Position numbers and translations under genes: made by a program. Positions 1 through 6,032 of a stretch of DNA of 7,382 nt are shown here, piece after piece. The notes beneath the pieces are model-generated. The model was not told where the DNA came from. It worked only from the letters and a program-made list of their open reading frames with translations, and searched no databases. Positions within the stretch are counted from its first letter, which is position 1; each line of letters opens with the position of its first letter. Source of the DNA: Fulvivirga aurantia (GTDB lineage: Bacteria; Bacteroidota; Bacteroidia; Cytophagales; Cyclobacteriaceae); assembly GCF_009711475.1 (NCBI RefSeq), contig NZ_SMMD01000758.1, positions 1 through 7,382 of the forward strand. Direction: 5' to 3'.

Positions 1-1
1 T

Positions 2-583
2 TTTGTTTTCATCGAAGTTGGTGCGCAAGATACACTGTTTTATGAAAGTGGAGAAATAAAGGCAGTAGGAAGCTTTCAGAAAAATAAGAAAATTGGTTCC
101 TGGCTTTATTTTTATGAAAATGGGGTCAAGAGTGCTGAAGAGAGCTATCTCGCTGGTTCTTTGCACGGCTCTGTGAAATATTACCATCCAAATAGTCAGG
201 TTATAGGGAAGGAGCAATGGCAAAAGGGGCTATTGGTAGATTCTGCCTATTATTACTACCCAAACAGTCAAGTAGAGAAATTCGGTAAATATCATAATGG
301 GTTGTATACAGGTGTGTGGCAATTCTATCATGAAAATGGCACCGTGAAGCGAAAGCTTAATTACAAAGATGGAGAACCCCACGGTCCGTGGCTTTATTAT
401 AACGAAGAAGGTGTGCTTACTCAAAAGGGAGCTTTCTCAAATGGCCTGGAAGAAGGTTTGTGGCAGTTTTATAATGATGACGGCCAGCTAGAATATGAAG
501 GCAGGTATGAAGCCGGAAAACGAGTGGGTGAGTGGTATTACTTTACTGATAAAGGCAAGAAAAAGAAACTGAAGTATGACTAA
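2..583 (+). CDS. MORN_2-type repeat protein (YwqK-like family), 5' end missing
   Basis: The reading frame is open from the left edge, so the true start lies outside the window; 193 residues and a TAA stop are visible. A TTG at 161 is internal to the repeats and is not a credible start. Nearly all of the protein is a tandem array of 24-residue units of the form [YF]Y-x-x-[NS]-G-x-x-x-x-x-G-x-Y-x-x-G-x-x-x-G-x-W, giving seven full units (residues 13-179) and a partial eighth with a lysine-rich tail (GKKKKLKYD). This pattern matches the MORN_2 repeat, often annotated as 'toxin-antitoxin system YwqK family antitoxin'. That label does not establish an antitoxin role, and no toxin partner is visible. 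Such repeats form solenoid-like beta-hairpin stacks, and many Bacteroidota members are secreted or lipoproteins, but the N-terminus that would show a signal peptide is missing. The gene converges on the downstream outer-membrane protein gene and overlaps it by four bases. Family confidence is good; function is unknown. Confidence 0.85.
   Translation, partial: FVFIEVGAQDTLFYESGEIKAVGSFQKNKKIGSWLYFYENGVKSAEESYLAGSLHGSVKYYHPNSQVIGKEQWQKGLLVDSAYYYYPNSQVEKFGKYHNGLYTGVWQFYHENGTVKRKLNYKDGEPHGPWLYYNEEGVLTQKGAFSNGLEEGLWQFYNDDGQLEYEGRYEAGKRVGEWYYFTDKGKKKKLKYD
38..538 (+). repeat. Seven tandem 72-nt coding repeats (24-residue MORN_2-like units)
   Basis: Units begin at residues 13, 36, 60, 84, 108, 132 and 156 of the partial protein, so the spacing is 24 residues except for one unit of 23. 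Conserved positions are an aromatic pair at the unit start, Gly at about position 6, a Gly plus aromatic near 13-15, Gly near 18, and Gly-x-Trp near the end. Units 3 and 4 both carry YxxPNSQV-like starts and are the most similar pair. At DNA level the copies have diverged strongly, so this is an old protein repeat and not a recombination-prone DNA repeat. Confidence 0.8.
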
Positions 584-2019
584 AACTCTTTCTTGAGGTG
601 GAAGAAGAAACCAGAGGTGTTTTCTTTGGTAAAGCTGTATTCAAATCTTATGACAGTGTCGTAGGAGGTTACAAAGTCTAAACCAAAACCGGTACCGTAT
701 ATGTATTGGTTGGTCAGTGATGTGTTCATAAAATTCTCATCGTAGCGTTCTATATTTTCAGTGTAGGCAAAATCGAAATATGTTTTAATATATACAGCCA
801 ATGGAAAATCTCTGAATTGCTCTACAGGTATAAAATTTAAGCGTTCTCTAAAGGAGAAAAGCTTCTTTTTAAGCGTAGTTCTGTTGAGGAAGTAGCGCTG
901 TCCTTCTATCAGAAATAGCTCATAACCACGTACAAAGTCATTTTTATAACCAAGCGCCCCTAAATTGTCATACGGCTGCTCTTCTGGTCCACTGAAATAG
1001 GTTGATGTGTAGTTTGCTAAATAAAAATTACGCTGTAAATCGATGTACTTGGTATATCTAAGATGAAGCTTGTATTGATTGATGTCATTAAAAATTCCCA
1101 ATCCAGACTTTCTAAATTCAACTTCAAACTCACTCCCGTGCAAAGGGTAGGCTACAATGTCTCGTTTGTCATGCTGAAATACGTACATGAACTCAAAATA
1201 ACGTTGAAGGGTTGAACCAGCTTGGTAAAAGTTAGGATTAAGCGTAGCCAGGGTGTCATTAATTGCATTAGAGTTGAAGGTTAAATACGCATTGTGCCTG
1301 GTATAAAATGAGTTGCGAAACCTATAACCCAAATAAAATGATCGCTCCACACGCAAAAGGTCTTCTGAGTCGAGAAATACCTGTTTGTGCTCGGAGGTAG
1401 TGTACGGTACATTTTTATTTTCTGAGTAGTCAAAGCCAAAAGAAAGGCCGTGACGTTGAGACCGATCGATATAAGGGATTCTATAGCTTAGGCCAAACTT
1501 TTTGGTATAACCAAATTGCAAAATCAAACGAAGCGTTTCGTTCCTTCCTCTAAAATTATTCTGATATATACGGACCCCATAATTGGTACGGCTTAAATCA
1601 TGATTCTGATTTTGCCACCAATCATTGAAATTACGGTCTACAAGGTCAAAAATAGGGGCCGGAAAAGTATACCAACGCTCTGAAACCTGAATCACTATAT
1701 CTACCAACGTAGGACTCAGGTGTAGTGTGGTTACTTCCACTGAAGTGAAAAGCCTCAAGTTAGTAATTTTGTTCTTGTCAGCCTTTAAGATTTGCTCAAG
1801 GTCTTCTGTGTCATAGACTTCACCCTCTTTTACATCGAGCTCTCTAAGAATTATTTTCTTACGGGTTTTCTTATTACCAATGATAAATATTTTATCAATA
1901 GTTACTCGCTCAGCTACTGTGGAATCTGACTTAGCTTGTATCGATGTATGCTCAACGCTTGCAACAGTATCTGTTGCAGAAGAAATCGAAAATAGAAATG
2001 ATAAGAGTATTGTCAGCAT
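580..2019 (-). CDS. Single-POTRA Omp85/BamA-family outer-membrane beta-barrel protein
   Basis: With ATG at 2019 the protein has 479 residues. Residues 1-15 are a short hydrophobic signal-like stretch (LTILLSFLFSISSA) with no lipobox Cys, suggesting signal peptidase I cleavage near TD at 16-17. Residues 40-113 fit one POTRA domain: IDKIFIIGNKKT, a helix with ILRELDVKEGEVY, then LFTSVEV and VDIVIQVSERW. From about residue 145 to the end there are alternating aromatic/polar beta strands as in the Omp85 16-strand barrel. These include the L6-loop motif VRGYE (363-367), HDKRD...YPLHGSEFEVE (283-301), the strand TVIRFEYSF (455-463), and a C-terminal Phe in KKEF. BamA has five POTRAs and TamA three, so this is a minimal relative of the 'BamA/TamA family outer membrane protein' type. 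It may insert or export outer-membrane or surface proteins or lipids, but the substrate cannot be read from sequence. A TTG at 2091 would add 24 residues in frame; I prefer the ATG because it places the hydrophobic signal at the N-terminus. The missing basic n-region leaves the start uncertain. Confidence 0.85.
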   Translation of the reverse strand: MLTILLSFLFSISSATDTVASVEHTSIQAKSDSTVAERVTIDKIFIIGNKKTRKKIILRELDVKEGEVYDTEDLEQILKADKNKITNLRLFTSVEVTTLHLSPTLVDIVIQVSERWYTFPAPIFDLVDRNFNDWWQNQNHDLSRTNYGVRIYQNNFRGRNETLRLILQFGYTKKFGLSYRIPYIDRSQRHGLSFGFDYSENKNVPYTTSEHKQVFLDSEDLLRVERSFYLGYRFRNSFYTRHNAYLTFNSNAINDTLATLNPNFYQAGSTLQRYFEFMYVFQHDKRDIVAYPLHGSEFEVEFRKSGLGIFNDINQYKLHLRYTKYIDLQRNFYLANYTSTYFSGPEEQPYDNLGALGYKNDFVRGYELFLIEGQRYFLNRTTLKKKLFSFRERLNFIPVEQFRDFPLAVYIKTYFDFAYTENIERYDENFMNTSLTNQYIYGTGFGLDFVTSYDTVIRFEYSFTKENTSGFFFHLKKEF

Positions 2020-2155
2020 GCCTTCCCACCCAATCAAGCCACCGGCTCGAAAAAAAATGTAAGCTATAAAAATAAAAAGATAAACTGACAATACAACAAC
2101 CTATTGAGCTGCTGTAAGCACCTATAATTTTGGATTGCTAAACTATGCCAGACGG
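2020..2155 (-). other. 136-bp gap and leader between lgt and the Omp85-type gene
   Basis: This is the longest non-coding gap in the strip if the ATG at 2019 is the start. Read on the minus strand, it holds a T-rich stretch including eight consecutive T's (2050-2057), then a small stem of six pairs with a GGT loop (2035-2049, AGCC/GGCT core), then GGGTGGGAAGGC directly before the ATG, which is a possible weak ribosome-binding segment. The T run precedes the stem instead of following it, so this is not an intrinsic terminator for lgt. I see no good minus-strand TAnnTTTG promoter here. The alternative TTG start at 2091 lies within the gap. Confidence 0.4.
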
Positions 2156-3322
2156 CTAGTGAGAATCCTGTGGCGTTTGTTTTTCTACCTTACCGATTGT
2201 TAAAGATCTGATTAGCACTATGATACCAAACATGATGAGTGGAATACTCAAAATTTGGCCCATGTTAAATGCCATACCATCCTCAAAAGCTACCTGGTTT
2301 TCTTTGAAAAGCTCATGAACAAAACGTAAGCCGAATAACAAAATCAAAAATATACCAAACAACAAACCAGGTGGTGTTTGCTCCCGGTACCTACTCCAGA
2401 TTATAAAAAGTAAGAAGAAAAGGGCCAGAGAGGTGCCTGACTCATAGAGCTGAGTTGGGTGTCTGGCTATAGCGTAGGTATTGACAGCTGCGCTGAATGT
2501 GCCATCGCTATTCTTACTGATTTCAAAATCAAGTGGTCGACTTTTTGACTGGCTAATGTGCTCATTGATATAACTGTAGCTGGTCAGCAACTCTTTAAAT
2601 CGACCTTCCAGGTAGGTAGCTACATGTTCTTTCGTTCTTAAATCAGGGTGGTTTTTAAGCGTTAAATTTAACTGAATTGGAACAGCGCCATCTTCATTTA
2701 AATCAGCATCTCTTTTTTCGTAGTCGATATCGGCAATGGGTGAGTTTGGCTCACCGAAAAAAGAATTAATGTTGTTGGTGAATACTACACCATAGCTTGA
2801 GTTAGTAGGAATTCCATAAATCTCATGGTTCATAAAATTGCCAAACCTGATCAAACAACCCGTTAAAGCCACCACAATTACAATTCGATCTACCACCTGA
2901 AGCCAGTTTTGGCCTGGTCGTGTGATACGCTCGGTCTTTAATTTTAAGCCTTTAAAGCCAATGTCATAACGAGTATATAGCCACAGCGCCAATAGGATCC
3001 CGAAGGCAGCACCATGGCTGGCGAGGCCACCTTCCCAAATCTTCAATATATCTAATGGATTGGCAAGGTATTTATCGGGCTCATAAAAGAAAACATGCCC
3101 CAGACGTGCACCAATGATGGTGGCTATGATCATAAAGACGGTCAGTGTTTCTACATCTTTCTCAGGTTTGCCCTCTTTGCGATACATGTAAAACATGATT
3201 TGCTGGCTAATAAGAAAGCCTAGTGCGAAAAGTAAACCGTAATATCTTACTGATCTATCGAGAAATGGAATGGTAAAAAACTCCGGATCAGCAGTCCAGA
3301 TTAAGTAGCTTAATAATGACAT
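2156..3322 (-). CDS. lgt: Prolipoprotein diacylglyceryl transferase with enlarged periplasmic insertion
   Basis: This integral inner-membrane enzyme moves a diacylglyceryl group from phosphatidylglycerol to the lipobox cysteine of prolipoproteins, the first step of bacterial lipoprotein maturation. It has 388 residues against about 290 in Escherichia coli. Family landmarks are in order: VRYYGLLFALGF near residues 25-36; EGGLASHGAAFG at 97-108 with the conserved His103; the Lgt signature RFGNFMNHE at 159-167 (equivalents of E. coli Arg143, Asn146 and Glu151); ARHPTQLYE at 286-293; GLRFVHE with Arg333 and Glu337 (equivalents of Arg239 and Glu243); and MGQILSIP at 354-361. Several hydrophobic segments fit a seven-helix membrane protein. 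The extra length is mainly about 77 residues between Glu167 and Arg287, a hydrophilic stretch predicted to face the periplasm. It contains DADLNEDGAVP (205-215), which resembles a calcium-binding loop. A smaller insertion of about 16 residues lies near 115-145. The ATG start is clear, 55 bp after nadE. All catalytic residues are present, so activity is expected. Confidence 0.96.
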   Translation of the reverse strand: MSLLSYLIWTADPEFFTIPFLDRSVRYYGLLFALGFLISQQIMFYMYRKEGKPEKDVETLTVFMIIATIIGARLGHVFFYEPDKYLANPLDILKIWEGGLASHGAAFGILLALWLYTRYDIGFKGLKLKTERITRPGQNWLQVVDRIVIVVALTGCLIRFGNFMNHEIYGIPTNSSYGVVFTNNINSFFGEPNSPIADIDYEKRDADLNEDGAVPIQLNLTLKNHPDLRTKEHVATYLEGRFKELLTSYSYINEHISQSKSRPLDFEISKNSDGTFSAAVNTYAIARHPTQLYESGTSLALFFLLFIIWSRYREQTPPGLLFGIFLILLFGLRFVHELFKENQVAFEDGMAFNMGQILSIPLIMFGIIVLIRSLTIGKVEKQTPQDSH

Positions 3323-3326
3323 GTGG

Positions 3327-3334
3327 CAAATATA
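3327..3334 (-). promoter_or_regulatory. Candidate Bacteroidota -7 element TATATTTG just before lgt
   Basis: Read on the minus strand, TATATTTG fits the TAnnTTTG -7 consensus known for Bacteroides and Flavobacterium promoters, and it ends only four bases before the lgt ATG. A start from it would give a leaderless or nearly leaderless lgt mRNA. No TTG is seen at the expected -33 distance, so half of the promoter signature is missing. The match may be chance in AT-rich DNA. Confidence 0.25.
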
Positions 3335-3339
3335 GTAGT

Positions 3340-3351
3340 TACTAATTAGTA
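3340..3351. promoter_or_regulatory. Perfect 12-bp palindrome TACTAATTAGTA in the nadE-lgt gap
   Basis: The 55-bp gap between nadE and lgt contains this perfect dyad. Two copies of TAGTAGT (3333-3339 and 3347-3353) lie 14 bases apart and overlap it. The symmetry and its position six bases upstream of the TATATTTG element would suit a small dimeric regulator, but no regulator is known for this site and the AT-rich composition makes chance plausible. Confidence 0.25.
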
Positions 3352-3377
3352 GTCAGTATGATGTTTTAGTATTTAGC

Positions 3378-5249
3378 TTATGTATTTGAATTTAGCTCAG
3401 CCAGCTCTTCTTTAAACCCACTAGATAAAATCGGAAACCTACACCAGGTCCTTGGGTCTACATTGAAATCATCTAAATGAAAGGCAGGGGCAATGCGCTC
3501 ACGCTTCCATTGATTGCGAGACCAAAGCTGAAAAAACTTAGTAATGTGTTTCTTAAGTAAATCATCAGGTTCAAGTCCTTCCGATGATAATTTGCGAAAG
3601 ACTTCTACTGGAGACTTATGATGCTTGATAGCCTCTCTTTCTATTTTCACTAAAATACTGTAAGGCATCAAATCGGTTTCATCTGTTTGAGTGGAGCTAA
3701 GTGGGCGTAGCTCAGCACTTGGTTGTAGACTATTTACATGCTTAAGCGACTGGTAGCCTAAATCCGTTTCTGCCCACTTCAGCCAATTGATGATAAAATG
3801 CTTATCAACAGCTGCAATAGGAGCTATGCTACCAGATGTATCACCGTCCATAGTTGTATAGCCAACATCTCCCTCACTTCTGTTTGAAGTAGTCAGCAGT
3901 AAAGCATTGTTGATGTTGGCCAACATCCAGATTATTGGTGATCGAGCCCTGGCTTGTATATTTTGAAGCGCAATATCGTCCTGCTCCCAGGTCAATGATC
4001 TACCTAAGACGGTTTCCATTTTCTCTGTGTAGGATTTCACTTCTTCATCTATCAACCAATGAGAGAATGTAGCTCCAATATCTTCACACAAGGCTTTGGC
4101 AGAGTTAAAAGTATCATCCGAAGAGTTTACAGTGCCTTGATACGCACAGTGTAATATCTTGGCTACAATGAACTTGTCTACTTTATCCTCTGGTAGATCA
4201 AGTGCCTCTCTTAGCGTTTCTTTGAGGCCGATCTTCTCTATAAATTGAGAGACTCCTAATTCTTTGATACCTCTTCTTACCATCTCAGCAACAAGCACGG
4301 CTATAGAAGAAGAGTCGGCACCACCGCTGAGAGAAAGTACAAATCCTTTGCTTTTACTTTTTCTCAGGTAATCAAATAATGCAAGTGATGAAGCTTTAGC
4401 AAACTCAATATTCTTATCTCTCGAATAATCCTGTGGGGTTGATTTTTTGAAACTTTGCGCAAAGTCAACATCAGCATAAACGAGATCAACGTTTTTGAAA
4501 GAAAGCCAATCATTTTTTGCTAGTAGGTGACCCTTTTGAGCTATCAGAATCTCTCCATCATAAACCATACGACCGGCTTCGTTGCCTAGTAGATTGGCGT
4601 AGAGATATGCGCAGTCAAAATTTTTGGAGCTACTTACAACCAATTCTTCGCGCTCAAGCGTCTTGCCCATGGCAAAATGGCTGGCACTTGGGTTTATGAT
4701 CAAATCAATACCTTTTTTATGCAGTCTGCAGGCCGGTCGACCTTTTCTCCAGGCATCTTCACAGATTTCAAAGCCAATTTTTACACCTTTTAGGTTATAA
4801 ATTAGGTCACCAATATGACAGGTGAAGTCGCCTATTTGAATTTGCTCCTGGCGGTCTATCTCCCAAGGTGTAAACCAACGAGGCTCATAGTGTACGCCAT
4901 CAAGTGCCATGTTTTGTTTTACATAGATGCACTTAAACTCTGCGTTTTCAATAATACAGGTTGCATTATATGCGATGCCTTTAACTCGAATGGGTAGACC
5001 AACAGCTACCGATATACCTTTGCACCACGGACGAATTTGTTGCAGGCATTCAAGCGATTTATCATAAATCCACTGGCTTAAAAAATTGTCTTCGCAGCCA
5101 TAACCGGTAATGGTGAGCTCGGGTAGGCAAAGTAGATCGACTTTGGCATCTATGGCCTTGTCAATGGCATCTTTAATGTTGTTGAGATTGTTGCTCCAAT
5201 CTAATGGAGTTTGATTCAATGCTGCTCCTGCAATTCGTAAGTCTACCAC
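3378..5249 (-). CDS. nadE: Glutamine-dependent NAD+ synthetase
   Basis: This cytoplasmic enzyme makes NAD+ from deamido-NAD+ and ATP, using ammonia released from glutamine by its own N-terminal domain. It is the last step of NAD biosynthesis. The 623-residue length fits the two-domain glutamine-using form (the ammonia-only form has about 275). Residues 1-265 are a nitrilase-type glutaminase with the Glu-Lys-Cys triad visible as Glu44 (LPELTITGYG), Lys111 (YVKQNMALDG) and Cys163 (FEICEDAW). Residues 280-600 are the synthetase domain, with the ATP-binding P-loop SGGADS (308-313), NIQARAR (430-436), TTSNRSEGDVGY (453-464) and TMDGDTSGSIAPIA (466-479). Translation starts at GTG (5249). I chose this start because VDLRIAGAALNQTPLDW is the usual N-terminal sequence of the family and no in-frame ATG lies closer. 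No Shine-Dalgarno sequence is evident; the upstream bases are A-rich. The gene lies 35 bp after rnc and 55 bp before lgt, consistent with co-transcription. Nothing is missing or broken. Confidence 0.97.
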   Translation of the reverse strand: MVDLRIAGAALNQTPLDWSNNLNNIKDAIDKAIDAKVDLLCLPELTITGYGCEDNFLSQWIYDKSLECLQQIRPWCKGISVAVGLPIRVKGIAYNATCIIENAEFKCIYVKQNMALDGVHYEPRWFTPWEIDRQEQIQIGDFTCHIGDLIYNLKGVKIGFEICEDAWRKGRPACRLHKKGIDLIINPSASHFAMGKTLEREELVVSSSKNFDCAYLYANLLGNEAGRMVYDGEILIAQKGHLLAKNDWLSFKNVDLVYADVDFAQSFKKSTPQDYSRDKNIEFAKASSLALFDYLRKSKSKGFVLSLSGGADSSSIAVLVAEMVRRGIKELGVSQFIEKIGLKETLREALDLPEDKVDKFIVAKILHCAYQGTVNSSDDTFNSAKALCEDIGATFSHWLIDEEVKSYTEKMETVLGRSLTWEQDDIALQNIQARARSPIIWMLANINNALLLTTSNRSEGDVGYTTMDGDTSGSIAPIAAVDKHFIINWLKWAETDLGYQSLKHVNSLQPSAELRPLSSTQTDETDLMPYSILVKIEREAIKHHKSPVEVFRKLSSEGLEPDDLLKKHITKFFQLWSRNQWKRERIAPAFHLDDFNVDPRTWCRFPILSSGFKEELAELNSNT

Positions 5250-5263
5250 GCCACTAATTTTTT

Positions 5264-5282
5264 ATTGGCGAATATCGCTAAT
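5264..5282 (-). other. Small imperfect hairpin between rnc and nadE
   Basis: In the mRNA sense the 19 bases ATTAGCGATATTCGCCAAT form an 8-bp stem with seven pairs and one A-C mismatch around a TAT loop. It lies three bases after the rnc stop and 14 bases before the nadE GTG, and is followed by an A-rich stretch, not a T run, so it is not an intrinsic terminator in this direction. It could influence mRNA processing or ribosome access to nadE. The stem is far shorter than usual RNase III substrates. Confidence 0.35.
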
Positions 5283-5284
5283 CT

Positions 5285-6028
5285 TTAGTCTAACTTCAAT
5301 AGCTCACAAGACTTTTGAGATGCATTCTGCTCAGCCTTCTTCTTACTGTGGCCGTGGCCCTTGCCAAGTGGTTTGTCATCTATAAATACCTGAGCAGTAA
5401 ACTCTTTGTGATGCTTATCATTGGTCACATTGATGATGTCAAAGCGTACATTCTTATTTTTCTGCTGTGCGTACTCGATGATTTTACTTTTGAAGTTGGT
5501 ATCAGATTTGGCAACCTCAGAAATGTCAAAATAAGGTGTAATTAGCTTTTCGATAATAAACTTGGCGCAAAAACGATAACCCTTGTCGAGGTAAACGGCT
5601 CCCACCAGCGCCTCCAGGGTATCGCCATATAAGGATTTGTGAGAAAGCTTACTTCTCTTGGTTTTATCGTATTCTACAAGTTGATTGAGGCCTACTTTCT
5701 TACCCAAGACATTGAGTGATTCCCGATTTACAATACGGGATCTGATACTGGTAAGAAAGCCTTCGTCTTTATAGGGGTATTTTTTAAACAAGAAATCAGC
5801 TACAACTGCACCCAGTATAGCATCACCGAGGTATTCAAGTCGTTCGTTAGATTCCTTATGACCATTTTTGTGTTTTTTGGCCATTGAGCTGTGGATTACA
5901 GCCAATCGATAAGGAGATAAATTTAAAGGCTTACTACCAACAATATTTTTTATTGCGGTAATAAGCCTTTTATCTTTTTCGGATTTTCTACTAAATAGAC
6001 TGAATAAGCGCTTTACAGCACGATTCAC
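5285..6028 (-). CDS. rnc: Ribonuclease III
   Basis: This cytoplasmic endonuclease cuts double-stranded RNA, chiefly in rRNA precursor maturation and mRNA turnover. It has 247 residues. The catalytic domain spans about 25-170, with the signature NERLEYLGDAIL (61-72), giving Glu62, Glu65 and Asp69 as equivalents of E. coli Glu38, Glu41 and Asp45. The second metal-binding pair lies in GDTLEALVGAVYLDKG (135-150), with Asp136 and Glu139. A C-terminal double-stranded RNA-binding domain covers about 177-246, with HKEFTAQV (207-214) and the lysine-rich GKGHGHSKKKAEQNAS (222-237). About 30 basic residues (MNRAVKRLFSLFSRKSEKDK onward) precede the catalytic core. The start is GTG at 6028, four bases after the fabF stop; there is no ATG before residue 49, which lies inside the catalytic domain. 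The tight junction implies translation coupled to fabF. All active-site residues are intact. Confidence 0.97.
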   Translation of the reverse strand: MNRAVKRLFSLFSRKSEKDKRLITAIKNIVGSKPLNLSPYRLAVIHSSMAKKHKNGHKESNERLEYLGDAILGAVVADFLFKKYPYKDEGFLTSIRSRIVNRESLNVLGKKVGLNQLVEYDKTKRSKLSHKSLYGDTLEALVGAVYLDKGYRFCAKFIIEKLITPYFDISEVAKSDTNFKSKIIEYAQQKNKNVRFDIINVTNDKHHKEFTAQVFIDDKPLGKGHGHSKKKAEQNASQKSCELLKLD

Positions 6029-6032
6029 CTTA

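Noticed and set aside
161..163. TTG as the start of the left-edge repeat gene
   Set aside because: The same frame is open all the way to position 2 and the repeat pattern continues upstream of it, so this is an internal leucine codon.
1..583. Toxin-antitoxin system
   Set aside because: The only support is the family nickname of the repeat; no toxin gene is present, and the adjacent gene is a convergent outer-membrane protein.
2035..2057. Stem plus homopolymer as an intrinsic terminator for lgt
   Set aside because: On the minus strand the T run comes before the stem, and on the plus strand the stem is followed by A's, so neither direction has terminator order.
4517..4997. Two 60-residue plus-strand open frames inside nadE
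   Set aside because: They lie antisense to highly conserved nadE sequence and show no recognisable domain or start signal.
5315..5545. 76-residue plus-strand open frame with a hydrophobic start inside rnc
   Set aside because: Its apparent membrane-like character comes from the antisense of the Lys/Glu-rich RNA-binding domain; it has no independent support.
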